Source: Pseudomonadota bacterium (GTDB taxonomy: Bacteria; Myxococcota; Myxococcia; Myxococcales; Myxococcaceae). Taken from it: a stretch of DNA of 64,000 nt. Below are positions 1 through 7,952 of this stretch, one piece after another (positions within the stretch are counted from its first letter, which is position 1; every line of letters begins with the position of its first letter). Location: positions 10,393 through 74,392 of the forward strand of contig JAFAFL010000127.1 in the NCBI GenBank assembly GCA_023423535.1, in the 5' to 3' direction. The position numbers were made by a program, and so were the translations under genes. A model generated the notes under the pieces. The model ran no database searches. It was not told the origin of the DNA and was given only the letters and a program-made list of their open reading frames with translations.

Positions 1-2
1 GA

Positions 3-320
3 CCGGGCGCGGGCATCGGGCTGGCGGGGAAGTACTACCTGCTCGACGGGCAGACCTGGCGCGGTGCGCTGGGCGCGCAGGTGGGCGTGAAGTTCGCCGG
101 CGCGGTGGTGCCGGTGCTGCAGCTGACCGGAACGGGGGAGGCGCGCTGGAGCATCTTCTCCTCGTACCTCACGCTGAAGACGGGCGTGCCGCAGGTCTTC
201 GGCGCGGCGCTGGGCGGGAAGATGGCGTTCGCCGAGCGCGCGGTGTGGCTGGAGGCGAAGACCGGCGTGCCGCTCCTCATCGACGGGGAGCTCGGGTACT
301 CGTGGCCGGTCGGGCTCTAG
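3..320 (+). CDS. C-terminal part of a truncated unknown protein, possibly outer-membrane β-barrel
   Basis: This frame is open from the left edge of the window and ends at TAG 318-320, so the start lies outside. The visible ~105 residues alternate polar and hydrophobic residues in short stretches with many Gly and aromatic residues (KYYLLDG, RWSIFSSYLTLK, LGYSWPVGL). This looks like β-strands of an outer-membrane or secreted barrel, but no named family is recognisable. The phrase KTGVP occurs twice, about 25 residues apart. The downstream gene begins inside its last codons at 302, suggesting co-transcription. The β-barrel idea is inference only. Confidence 0.5.
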   Translation, partial: PGAGIGLAGKYYLLDGQTWRGALGAQVGVKFAGAVVPVLQLTGTGEARWSIFSSYLTLKTGVPQVFGAALGGKMAFAERAVWLEAKTGVPLLIDGELGYSWPVGL

Positions 321-1285
321 GCGCCGCGCTGGCGCTCCTCCTCTTCGTCTCGGGCGACTGGGCGGAGGCGGCCTCGCCGGACGATTCGGCGCGCTTTCTC
401 CTCGAGGTCGGCGGTGCGGCGGTGGGTCTCGTGGAGCTCCGGGTGGATGAGGCGGAGGGCAGCTACCGCTACACCTCCACGCACCTCTTCGTGCGCGGGG
501 CGGATCGTTCGAAGCGGGTCCGCGAGGTGACCCTGCCGCTGCGGCCCCCGGGCGCGGCGCACGAGTCGCTCCTGCTCTGGCAGGGTCCGCTTGCCGAGGG
601 CTGCGTGTCGGTGCGCGCGGAGCTGGAGGGGCGCGAGGGAGCGCTGTGCGTCACTGCCAAAGCGCGAGGACGGGTGGAGGGCACGCTTCACGCCGCACCC
701 TTCAGCGCGGTGCTCGACGAGAGGGGCCGGCTCACCCGCTTCGAGTCCCGCGGCGCGGTGCTCCGGCGGGTGGAGGGCGAGGTCACGCTCTCCGCGCGAG
801 ATCCCTTCGCGGAGGGTTGGCCGGTCGGCGGCGCCCGAGACGGTGGACGCGCGCTGCGGTGGAAGGGCTTGTCCTCCGGCGCTCCCGTGAAGAGTGCGGC
901 GACCAGCGCGACCTCGCTGACGGCCGAGAGGGAAGCGCGGCTCCGGGCGCTGTCTCGGCGGGTGCACGGCTCGTTCGTGGACAGGTCGCCCTCGCCGGCG
1001 GACTTCGCGCACGACGAGGGCGCAGTACGAGCCTCGTGTCTCGGCCACGCCCGGCGGTTCATCGAATGGGCCGCACGTGAGGGCCTCGGTGAGGTGGAGC
1101 TGGTGCAGGGCGTGTTCGTCGAGCCGGGCACCGGCCGCGCGTTCGCGCATGCCTGGGTGCGCGCGGGAGCGCTGCAGCTCGATCCGACGCTCGAGGTCCC
1201 GGTGCTGCCGCAGACCCACCTCGCGCTGCCCTCGCGCGAGCTGTGGCCGGAGCTCGTCTCGGGCCGGCTGCGCCCGGTGCGCTGA
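302..1285 (+). CDS. Exported transglutaminase-like protein
   Basis: A 327-residue protein with a hydrophobic N-terminal export signal (ALGAALALLLFVSG, then a plausible AEA cleavage site). The GTG at 302 was chosen because it puts the signal at the N-terminus; the upstream GTG at 245 would add a charged stretch. The C-terminal ~90 residues carry a Cys-His-Asp triad in the order of transglutaminase-like (papain-fold) domains: Cys246 in ASCLGHA, His283 in FAHAWV and Asp294 in QLDPT. The first ~200 residues are a β-rich region of unknown function. It overlaps the end of the preceding gene by 19 bp. The fold is inferred from the triad and its spacing; the substrate is unknown, and bacterial members are often proteases rather than cross-linkers. 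Confidence 0.7.
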   Translation: MAGRALGAALALLLFVSGDWAEAASPDDSARFLLEVGGAAVGLVELRVDEAEGSYRYTSTHLFVRGADRSKRVREVTLPLRPPGAAHESLLLWQGPLAEGCVSVRAELEGREGALCVTAKARGRVEGTLHAAPFSAVLDERGRLTRFESRGAVLRRVEGEVTLSARDPFAEGWPVGGARDGGRALRWKGLSSGAPVKSAATSATSLTAEREARLRALSRRVHGSFVDRSPSPADFAHDEGAVRASCLGHARRFIEWAAREGLGEVELVQGVFVEPGTGRAFAHAWVRAGALQLDPTLEVPVLPQTHLALPSRELWPELVSGRLRPVR

Positions 1286-1417
1286 ACCGGACGGAGCAGC
1301 CTGATCTCCGGTCAGGCACGGCTCTCCGCCCGCCCTTCGGCCTGGCTCTGCCCCCGCCCCTTCCCCGAGCGCGCGGGCGCCCTAATTTGCGTTTCGCAAT
1401 CGCAGGAGGGGGGCGGA

Positions 1418-1867
1418 ATGAAGAGGCTGGTTCGGGCGATGGTGGCGGTGGCGGTGGTGGGGCTCTGCGCGGCGTGCGGCGACGACTCGGAGGCGAGGGT
1501 CGACCCGGGGATCTCCGGCGGCGAGAACATCCCGGTGGGCGGCGGCAGCACCGTCTATCCGGGCGGGCGTGATGCGGTGGTCACGGAGAGCCGCGGCCTG
1601 CGGGAGATGTTCTTCCGCACCGAGGACTCGATGGAGCAGGTGTTCGCGCACTTCGACGAGGCGGTGCGGAACGACGGGTGGAACGTGCTCGAGCAGCGCA
1701 CCGACCGCACGATGATGGAGAGCTGGTACCTCAGCGGCCGCCAGACGCTCCGGCTCGAGGTGGCGCGCGAGAACAGCGACATCTTCCGGGTGCGGATGGA
1801 GACAGCCGACGTGGCCGCGGCGAGTGACGCGGACCTCGCCGAAGACACCGCGCGGCCCCTGCGCTGA
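1418..1867 (+). CDS. Small lipoprotein of unknown function
   Basis: A 149-residue protein. The N-terminus is a lipoprotein signal: MKR, a hydrophobic run, then the lipobox LCAAC followed by GDD; the Asp-rich +2 region could affect sorting. A strong ribosome site, AGGAGGGG, sits about 10 nt before the ATG. The mature part is mixed α/β with no recognised domain; a central segment (MFFRTEDSMEQVFAHFDEAVRNDGW) is split here only by its motifs MEQVF and NDGW and looks helical. A small TTGCG/CGCAA palindrome (1387-1399) lies just upstream of the ribosome site. No neighbour hints at a role. Confidence 0.7.
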   Translation: MKRLVRAMVAVAVVGLCAACGDDSEARVDPGISGGENIPVGGGSTVYPGGRDAVVTESRGLREMFFRTEDSMEQVFAHFDEAVRNDGWNVLEQRTDRTMMESWYLSGRQTLRLEVARENSDIFRVRMETADVAAASDADLAEDTARPLR

Positions 1868-2031
1868 CGCGAGGCGACGATCCGGTGAGTGAAGCGGCGG
1901 GGCGGGATCGGTGAGGCCGGTCCTGCCCCGTCGTCGTTCGCGCGCAGTTGCGATTTGCACTCGCAGTCCGGGTGGGTGGGGTCTTTCCCCACGCCCGTGG
2001 TCATCCCCTGACGCGCTGCGGCTCAGTCCGG

Positions 2032-2113
2032 AACCGGATTGTCACCGGACTGTCCTGAATTGAATCACTTGCCATGATTTGATCGTCTCTCACTTCTCGG
2101 GAATCATCCGGTT
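2032..2113. promoter_or_regulatory. Relatively AT-rich intergenic segment with an inverted repeat
   Basis: The 262-bp gap 1868-2129 holds a stretch of clearly lower GC (2040-2110) bounded by the 8-bp inverted repeat AACCGGAT (2032-2039) and ATCCGGTT (2106-2113). It ends just before the ribosome site of the next gene, so it probably contains that gene's promoter. No convincing -35/-10 or -24/-12 pair could be picked. Confidence 0.3.
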
Positions 2114-2129
2114 TCGGAGAGACGACACC

Positions 2130-2486
2130 GTGGCCGACGAAAGCGAGCTGCTGGCGGTGGTGCGCTACCTCGAGGATCTCGAGTGGCGGGCGGAGGACGC
2201 GCACTACCAGACGATGGGCAACGACCACCCGGAGAACGGGCGGGTCTACGCGATCCGGGATCTGATGCGCGAGCTGCGCCGGACGCTCGACGAAGGCGGC
2301 AGCGCGACCCGGGAGGCGATCCTCTCGCGGGTGGCGGTTCACCTCGCCGCGGCGGAGGCCGAGTACGCGAACACGCCGAACGCCACCGAGCGCGCGGTGG
2401 AGGGCCGGCTGGGCGTGCTGCTGGAGATCCGCGCCACGCTCCGCCAGGGCCGGCACGCGCAGGAGTCGCACGCGGCGCGAGCGTGA
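2130..2486 (+). CDS. Conserved-looking small cytoplasmic protein of unknown function
   Basis: A 118-residue protein without signal peptide or membrane segment. The GTG at 2130 is preferred over the ATG at 2079 because GGAGAG lies ~10 nt before it and the extra N-terminal residues look non-coding. The sequence is almost entirely predicted helix: amphipathic segments such as ELLAVVRYLEDLEWRAEDAH and VAVHLAAAEAEYANT, and a Lys-poor, Arg-rich C-terminus. The composition suggests a helical bundle. The downstream gene is convergent and starts a different transcription unit. Function unknown. Confidence 0.6.
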   Translation: MADESELLAVVRYLEDLEWRAEDAHYQTMGNDHPENGRVYAIRDLMRELRRTLDEGGSATREAILSRVAVHLAAAEAEYANTPNATERAVEGRLGVLLEIRATLRQGRHAQESHAARA

Positions 2487-2505
2487 AGTCCGGCGCTCGT
2501 GCGCT

Positions 2506-2970
2506 TCAGCCGGACTCTGCGGCGCTCTTCTCGCGGAGAAACCCGAGCACGTCGTCGAGGTGACGCCAGACGCGGACCTCGTGGTGGATGACGCGCTCCA
2601 CCACGCCCTCCGGCGAGAGGATGAAGGTCACCCGCCGGTCCACGTCGAGCACCGGCCAGAGCACCCCCCAGCGCCGGCCCAGCTCGCGCGACTCGTCCCC
2701 GAGCAGCGTGAAGCGGATGCCCTCGCGCTCGGCGAACTCGCACTGACGCTGCACCGTGTCCACCGACACGCCCACCAGCTCCGCGCCCAGTGACCGGATG
2801 AGCGCGTGGTTGTCCCTGAAGGCGCGGTTCTCCACCGTGCAGCCGAGGGTGAAGGCGCGCGGAAAGAAGAAGAGCACCACGCGGCGGCCGCGCAGCGAGG
2901 AGAGGGTGAAGGCGTTGCCCTCGCAGTCTCTCGCGGTGAAGTCCGGTGCCACATCTCCGACGGCGATCAC
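2506..2970 (-). CDS. Peroxiredoxin, Bcp/PrxQ type
   Basis: A 154-residue AhpC/TSA-fold protein that would reduce hydroperoxides with thiol reductant in the cytoplasm. The signature PxxxTxxC is present with peroxidatic Cys44 (FTLGCTVE), preceded by the APDF turn and the FFFPRAFT strand. The usual PrxQ resolving Cys five residues later is missing (position 49 is not Cys); Cys77 or Cys16 could substitute, or it may act as a 1-Cys enzyme. The length fits the Bcp family (~150). It lies 21 nt downstream of the arginine succinyltransferase gene on the same strand, so the two are likely co-transcribed. Confidence 0.88.
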   Translation of the reverse strand: MIAVGDVAPDFTARDCEGNAFTLSSLRGRRVVLFFFPRAFTLGCTVENRAFRDNHALIRSLGAELVGVSVDTVQRQCEFAEREGIRFTLLGDESRELGRRWGVLWPVLDVDRRVTFILSPEGVVERVIHHEVRVWRHLDDVLGFLREKSAAESG

Positions 2971-2991
2971 CCAGTCACTCTCCGGCGGCGG

Positions 2992-4017
2992 CTACTCGAA
3001 GGGGATGCACGCGACCTTCGTGCCCGCCTCCACCTCGAGGATCTCCTTCGCGCGGGCGGGGATCATCGCGCTCTTGTCGTCGAGCCGGACGGGGCAGCGC
3101 ACCGCGCGGAAGCGGTTGCGGCCCGAGGCGCGCTCCACCGCCACGAGCATCTCCTCCGACTCCAGCTCGAGGTCTTCGGGGTGCACCTTCGCGGTGCGGA
3201 AGCGGCGCACGAGCGACACGTCCGCGACCTTCGCCTCGAAGTGCGGGCCGCCGTCGAAGGGGTCGATGCGCTCGACGTAGCGGAACCCGATGCGCTCCAA
3301 CATGCGGCGCACGCCGGAGGTCTCCTGGCCCACCTCGCCGAGCACGTCCTGCGCCTTCTTCGGCAGCAGCGTGGCGTAGATGTCCACGAGCGGGAACAGC
3401 TCCTTGATGAACTCCTTGTTCTTGCGCGAGAGGAGGTCTGCTTCGAGGTAGGTCAGCCCGGTGAACTTCGCGCCGATCGCCTCCCACAGGTGCGAGCGCC
3501 CGTCCGGCATCAGCGGCGGAAGGAGCTCGGCGAGGATCTTCTCGCGGAAAAGCTTCCGGTGCATGGCGATGAAGAGGAACCGCACGTAGGAGAGCTGCTT
3601 GCCCGGCTTCTCCGGACCGCTGCGGTAGGGCGGCTCGACGACGAGCCCGCCGATCTCCGTGGGGCCCTCGTAGTTGTAGCCGATGGAGAGGACCTGGTGC
3701 TTCTGGTGCTTGTCCAACGAGGCCGAGTAGTGCTCGCGCTCGCTCACGTCGTAGAAGATGTGCGGCGCCTCGCGCGTGCCGTGCTGCGCGATGATCATGC
3801 TGGTGCCGATGATGAGCTCGTTGCGCAGGTCCTCGAGCACGAAGAGGTACTCGCGCTCGAACGGGTCGCGGATCTTCCCGCTGAAGCTCTTCACCGACTT
3901 GTCGATCAGCGCGTGCAGCGCCTCCTCGTCGTTCGGGAGGTTCATGGTGTTGAGCACGGCCGCGAGCCGTTTGAGGGCGGGCAGGTCGCTCTTGGTGACG
4001 TCGCGCAGAAGGAGCAT
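2992..4017 (-). CDS. astA: Arginine N-succinyltransferase (AstA)
   Basis: A 341-residue protein, matching the ~344 residues usual for AstA, which transfers succinyl from succinyl-CoA to the α-amino group of arginine as the first step of the AST arginine-degradation pathway. Recognisable family stretches include YATLLPKKAQDVLGEV, GFRYVERIDPFDGGP and HYSASLDKHQ. The ATG at 4017 (MLLLRDVTKSDL) was chosen because it gives the normal N-terminus of the GNAT-like fold; longer in-frame starts add unrelated residues. No astB, astC, astD or astE gene is in the window. The divergent argC-argB pair suggests shared arginine-linked control. Some AstA relatives act on ornithine or other amino acids. Confidence 0.85.
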   Translation of the reverse strand: MLLLRDVTKSDLPALKRLAAVLNTMNLPNDEEALHALIDKSVKSFSGKIRDPFEREYLFVLEDLRNELIIGTSMIIAQHGTREAPHIFYDVSEREHYSASLDKHQKHQVLSIGYNYEGPTEIGGLVVEPPYRSGPEKPGKQLSYVRFLFIAMHRKLFREKILAELLPPLMPDGRSHLWEAIGAKFTGLTYLEADLLSRKNKEFIKELFPLVDIYATLLPKKAQDVLGEVGQETSGVRRMLERIGFRYVERIDPFDGGPHFEAKVADVSLVRRFRTAKVHPEDLELESEEMLVAVERASGRNRFRAVRCPVRLDDKSAMIPARAKEILEVEAGTKVACIPFE

Positions 4018-4222
4018 GGCGGAGCCTTCGTCAGGCACCGGCGGCAAGAGGGCCGTCGGACACGCGTGCGGAAGGGCCGGGCACCATACACCACCCCACC
4101 TCTCCGTCGAGCCCAAGGGCCATGACGCAGGGCGACATGTCCGGTACGCGGCGTGATTCACGGGGGAACGCGGCGGGGCCGTGCGCTTGCGGAGGCCCGC
4201 GGTTCGGGCAGATTCCCGCGCC

Positions 4223-5296
4223 ATGTCCACGAACACGCAAGGCAGGCTCAAGGCGGTCCTCATCGGCGGTACCGGTTACGGCGGCGCGGAGATCCTCCGG
4301 CGGCTGCTCTTCCATCCGAACGTGGAGGTCGCGCGCGTCACCGCGGTGGACAACATCGGCAAGCGGGTGGGCGAGGTGCACCTCAACCTCGGGGGCCTCG
4401 CGGGCGACCTGACCTTCCAGCAGATGGCGCCGGCGGAGGCGGTGGCGGGGATGGACGTGGCGTTCCTCGCGATGCCGCACAAGACGACCGCGAAGGTGGT
4501 GCTGGAGATCCTCGGCAGCGGCGTGCGGATCGTCGATCTCTCGGGGGACTTCCGGCTCCGCGACGCGCAGCAGTACGCGAAGTTCTACGGCGTCGAGCAC
4601 CCGAAGCCCCAGATGCTCACCGAGGGCGCCTTCACCTACGGCATGCCCGAGCTCAACCGCGAGGCGATCCGGAAGGCGCGCTACATCGCCTCGCCGGGCT
4701 GCTTCGCCACCACGATCGCGCTGGGGCTCTTCCCGCTCGCGCGCGGCGGCAAGCTGAAGGGGCCGGTGCACACGGTCGCGGCGACGGGCTCGTCGGGCTC
4801 GGGCGCGAACCCGCAGATCACCACCCACCACCCGCTGCGCGCGTCGAACATGCGGACCTACAAGCCGCTCGATCACCAGCACGTGCCGGAGATCGTGCAG
4901 ACGCTGAAGGCAGCGGGCGCGGGCGACGTGGACCTCGAGTTCGTGCCGGTCTCGGCGCCCTTGCCGCGCGGGATCTTCGCCTCGTCGTTCGTGCACCTGC
5001 CGGCCTCCACCACGCACGAGGAGCTCGATGCGCTGTGGCGCGCCTGCTGGAAGGACGAGCCCTTCGTCCGCTACGTCACCGGGCGCCAGCCGGAGGTCAT
5101 CGGCGTGGCGCAGTCGAACTACGTGGAGACCGGCTTCCAGCTCGGGCCGGTGACGGGCGACACGCGGCGGGTGGTCTGCTTCAGCGCGCTCGACAACCTC
5201 GTGAAGGGCGGCGCGGGCCAGGCGATCCAGGCGTTCAACGTGATGATGGGCTTCGACGAGCGCACCACGCTGGCCGAGCCGGGGCTCTGGCCGTGA
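4223..5296 (+). CDS. argC: N-acetyl-γ-glutamyl-phosphate reductase (ArgC)
   Basis: A 357-residue NADPH-dependent reductase that converts N-acetylglutamyl phosphate to the semialdehyde in arginine synthesis. The N-terminus has the dinucleotide motif GGTGYGGAE, the catalytic Cys lies in SPGCFATT, and the family stretches SGSGANPQITTHHPLRASN and DHQHVPEI follow. The ATG at 4223 gives the expected start. Its stop overlaps the argB start by 4 bp (GTGA), implying translational coupling. The first part of the 205-bp gap to astA must carry the divergent promoters; no clear boxes were found. Confidence 0.92.
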   Translation: MSTNTQGRLKAVLIGGTGYGGAEILRRLLFHPNVEVARVTAVDNIGKRVGEVHLNLGGLAGDLTFQQMAPAEAVAGMDVAFLAMPHKTTAKVVLEILGSGVRIVDLSGDFRLRDAQQYAKFYGVEHPKPQMLTEGAFTYGMPELNREAIRKARYIASPGCFATTIALGLFPLARGGKLKGPVHTVAATGSSGSGANPQITTHHPLRASNMRTYKPLDHQHVPEIVQTLKAAGAGDVDLEFVPVSAPLPRGIFASSFVHLPASTTHEELDALWRACWKDEPFVRYVTGRQPEVIGVAQSNYVETGFQLGPVTGDTRRVVCFSALDNLVKGGAGQAIQAFNVMMGFDERTTLAEPGLWP

Positions 5297-6138
5297 GCGC
5301 GCTGGAGGCCGCCGAGGGCCGCTGGTTCGTGGTGAAGATCGGCGGCGAGCTGGCGCAGGACAGGCCGAGGCTCGCGGCGACGATCGGCCGCGCGGTCCGG
5401 GGCTTTCTCGACGCCGGCGTGAAGGTCTGCGTGGTGCACGGCGCGGGTCCGCAGGCGACGGAGTTGACGAAGCGGCTGGGCCTCGAGCCGAAGATGGTCG
5501 GCGGAAGGCGCGTGACCGACGAGGCCACGCTCGAGGTGGTGAAGATGACGCTCGCGGGCCAGGTGGCGGTGGACGTCGCCGCCGCGTTCCGGCTGGCGAA
5601 GGTGCCGGCGATCTGCACGTCGGGTGTCTCGGCGGGGCTCGTCACCGCGAAGCGCAGGCCGCCGAAGGTGGTGAGCGGCGCGGGGCCGGAGCCGGTGGAC
5701 TTCGGGCTGGTGGGCGATGTGACGGGCGTGGACACCGCGCTGCTCGACCGGCTCGCGGGCGCGGGCGTGGTGCCGGTCCTCAGCTCGCTCTGCGGTGATG
5801 CGGAGGGGAACGTCTTCAACGTCAACGCGGACACCGTGGCCACCCGGGTGGCGGCGGAGCTTCGCGCGGCGCGGCTGTTCCTCGTGTCCAACGTGCCCGG
5901 CGTGCTGCGAGACAAGGACGACCGCTCGACGCGGATCCCGACGCTGACGGCGGAGGAGGCGCGCGCGCAGATCGCATCCGGCGTGATCCAGGGCGGGATG
6001 ATCCCCAAGGTGGAGGAGAGCCTCGACATGCTCGAGCAGGGCGTGGAGGCGATCCACATCCTCGGGCTCGAGGAGGAGAACGCGCTCTTCCGCGAGGCGA
6101 GCGCGCCCGGCAGCGTGGGGACGGCGTTCAGGAAGTAG
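5293..6138 (+). CDS. argB: Acetylglutamate kinase (ArgB)
   Basis: A 281-residue amino-acid kinase that phosphorylates N-acetylglutamate, the step before ArgC. Visible motifs are VVKIGGEL (phosphate-binding Lys), HGAGPQ, GGRRVTDE (substrate Arg loop), FNVNADTVA and GGMIPKVE. The usual HGGGP is HGAGP here. The GTG start overlaps the argC stop. The N-terminus is short and lacks the extra helix linked to arginine-inhibited ArgB forms, which suggests, but does not show, a non-feedback-inhibited type. The 3' end overlaps the convergent MYXO-CTERM-like gene by 11 bp. Confidence 0.92.
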   Translation: MSALEAAEGRWFVVKIGGELAQDRPRLAATIGRAVRGFLDAGVKVCVVHGAGPQATELTKRLGLEPKMVGGRRVTDEATLEVVKMTLAGQVAVDVAAAFRLAKVPAICTSGVSAGLVTAKRRPPKVVSGAGPEPVDFGLVGDVTGVDTALLDRLAGAGVVPVLSSLCGDAEGNVFNVNADTVATRVAAELRAARLFLVSNVPGVLRDKDDRSTRIPTLTAEEARAQIASGVIQGGMIPKVEESLDMLEQGVEAIHILGLEEENALFREASAPGSVGTAFRK

Positions 6139-6967
6139 CTGCCGTCCGGCGCCGCCACCCGAAGCGCAGCGCGAGCAACGAGACGAGCACGGCGGGCAGC
6201 AGAGGCCCCGTGGTGGCGGTACAGCCCGCCGGCTCGTCGTCGCCGCCCCCGCCCTGCACGTCTCCATCACCTCCGGTGCCACCGCTGCCCTCGACGGTGA
6301 CGGTCGAGGTGTGTCCCACCCCGTACGGCATCAGCGTGGCGGTGATGGAGAGGGTGCCTGCCTTCGTCGGCGTGAGGCTGATCATCGCCAGCCCGTTGTG
6401 GTCGAAGTCGGCGGGAAGCAGGGTGTGCGTGGTGTCGAGGCCGGCGCCGCTGAACTTCACGGTGACGCTCTCGCCGCCCTTTGGTCGCGCGTTGACGAGC
6501 TGGCTCCACTCGCTGCCGGCCCTCGCGGTGAAGGTCCCGGTCACCGGCAGCGGCGGGATGACCGCGAGGTTGGAGACGACGTCCACGTAGCCGCCCTCGC
6601 CCACCGCGTTGCCGCAGTGGCAGGTCGCCGACTTCGCCGTCACCTTGATGGCGATGCCCGGCGGAAAGCGCTCCGAGACGAGCTCGTTGTGACCGGTCTC
6701 GTCGCTGCCGAAGAACGCGCTCACGTAGCCGACGGTCTCGTCCGGCGCCTCGACGAAGGTGCCGCCCACCGTGCCGTTCACCCGGAAGTGGAGGGTGGGC
6801 CGCGAGGGCGGACAGGTCAGGGTGCAGGAGAGGTCGAGCACGAGCTTCGTGGAGGGAACGCCGTACTCGTTGAAGCCCTGAAAGCTCACGTCGAAGGTGC
6901 CGCTGATGGCCTGTGCCCAGACGGGCGAGGAGAGGAGGGCGGCGGACAGCGCGACGAGCCGTTTCAT
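6128..6967 (-). CDS. Exported surface protein with MYXO-CTERM-like tail
   Basis: A 279-residue protein with an N-terminal signal peptide (MKRLVALSAALLSSPVWAQA) and a C-terminal tripartite tail: Gly/Asp-rich spacer, the short motif AGCTATT, a transmembrane run (LLPAVLVSLLALRFG) and the basic end WRRRTAATS. This is the architecture of MYXO-CTERM sorting signals, in which the Cys is thought to be processed for surface attachment. The body is β-rich; a late part (SVTVKFSGAGLDTTHTLL) resembles an Ig-like or cadherin-like fold. The start codon shares the CATG at 6965-6968 with a possible start of the divergent AraC gene. The cargo function is unknown. Confidence 0.75.
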   Translation of the reverse strand: MKRLVALSAALLSSPVWAQAISGTFDVSFQGFNEYGVPSTKLVLDLSCTLTCPPSRPTLHFRVNGTVGGTFVEAPDETVGYVSAFFGSDETGHNELVSERFPPGIAIKVTAKSATCHCGNAVGEGGYVDVVSNLAVIPPLPVTGTFTARAGSEWSQLVNARPKGGESVTVKFSGAGLDTTHTLLPADFDHNGLAMISLTPTKAGTLSITATLMPYGVGHTSTVTVEGSGGTGGDGDVQGGGGDDEPAGCTATTGPLLPAVLVSLLALRFGWRRRTAATS

Positions 6968-7005
6968 GCGCGCGGAGAGTAGGGGCGGCTCTCGTGGGAG
7001 GACGG

Positions 7006-7034
7006 GCTTTGGCATCCCGGTGCAACGCTTTGGC
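7006..7034 (+). promoter_or_regulatory. Tandem GCTTTGGC direct repeats, probable AraC-type operator
   Basis: GCTTTGGC occurs at 7006-7013 and again at 7027-7034, exactly 21 bp apart (two helical turns), each followed by a GGTG (7019-7022 and 7037-7040). A third copy, inverted, lies at 7886-7893 after the regulator gene and before the next lipoprotein gene. Two direct half-sites one or two turns apart are typical for AraC-family binding. The site lies between the divergent MYXO-CTERM-like gene and the regulator. Confidence 0.5.
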
Positions 7035-7859
7035 GCGGTGTGCCAGATTGACCGCCGCTTGCACTCCTTCGTCGCGGCAAAGGGTCCCGAGGCGTTCACC
7101 GGTGAGGGTCGGCGCTACTTCGCCGGCAGGTGCTTCTGCTACTGGCAGGACGGCAGGCGCGCGCTGGGGACGCTGATGTTCGGCGCGCCGCGCGAGAGCG
7201 ACATCGCGGAGATGATCCCCTTCTGGGACATCGGCACCAAGGCGGTGTTCGCGGGGCACAGCTCGTTCGTGGATGGGCGCGATCTCGAGGCGGTGGACGT
7301 GCTCGCGCTGAAGCGGCTGCTCCACTACGTGATGGCGCGCGGCAGCGCCTGGGGACCGAACATCGCGCGGCAGGCGATCCTCCATCCGGGCGGACTGGTG
7401 GGCGTGATGGTGGCGGGCGCGCTCCACGTGGCGAGACCACCGAACCCCTTCCAGACCTTCGCCGGCGATGCGGCGGCCGCGTTCGAGTACGCCGGGGTGA
7501 GGGACCTGCTCGCCGAGGTGGAGGCGGTGCGTCGCGACGTGACCGGCGCTCCGGAGATCCTCCGCGAGGTGCGGTCGCTCTTGCGCTCGGACTGGGGGCT
7601 CTCCAGCGCGCGGTTGGCGAGGGCGATGGGCCTCTCCGAGCGAACGCTGCAGCGCAGACTCGAGGCCGCCGGAAGCTCTCTTCGCGCGGAGCGGAATCGC
7701 GAGCTGTCGCGGGTGCTCGAAGAGCTGCTCGCGGGGACGGAGCTCGATCTCGACGCCATTGCCGCGCAGGTGGGGCTGACCTCTGCGTCGCACCTCGTGC
7801 GGCACTTCCGCGCCACGCACGGAGTGACGCCGGGAGAGTGGCGGGCGCAGCGACGCTGA
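7020..7859 (+). CDS. AraC-family transcriptional regulator
   Basis: The C-terminal ~100 residues form the double helix-turn-helix of AraC proteins: LARAMGLSERTLQRRLEAAGSS is the first (motif LSERTLQRRL), and LDAIAAQVGLTSASHLVRHF with THGVTPGEWR the second. The N-terminal ~170 residues are a sensor region of unknown ligand, including the runs GTLMFGAP and GSAWGPNIARQ. The start is uncertain: GTG 7020 is used, giving 279 residues, but ATG 6966 (297 residues) and GTG 7038 (273) are possible. A start at 7038 would leave the repeat pair at 7006-7034 wholly upstream. It probably controls itself and its flanking surface-protein genes. Confidence 0.85.
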   Translation: MQRFGAVCQIDRRLHSFVAAKGPEAFTGEGRRYFAGRCFCYWQDGRRALGTLMFGAPRESDIAEMIPFWDIGTKAVFAGHSSFVDGRDLEAVDVLALKRLLHYVMARGSAWGPNIARQAILHPGGLVGVMVAGALHVARPPNPFQTFAGDAAAAFEYAGVRDLLAEVEAVRRDVTGAPEILREVRSLLRSDWGLSSARLARAMGLSERTLQRRLEAAGSSLRAERNRELSRVLEELLAGTELDLDAIAAQVGLTSASHLVRHFRATHGVTPGEWRAQRR

Positions 7860-7885
7860 CGGGCGGCCATCTGAGACGGGCCGGT

Positions 7886-7895
7886 GCCAAAGCGT
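7886..7895 (-). promoter_or_regulatory. Third GCTTTGGC half-site, inverted
   Basis: GCCAAAGCGT is the reverse complement of ACGCTTTGGC, found at 7025-7034. It lies 58 nt before the ATG of the lipoprotein gene at 7953. This suggests that gene is also a target of the AraC regulator just upstream. Confidence 0.4.
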
Positions 7896-7952
7896 GACAC
7901 GACGACGACACGCTGACGCGGACGCCCGCGTGCGGTCGGTAGCGTCGCGGCG

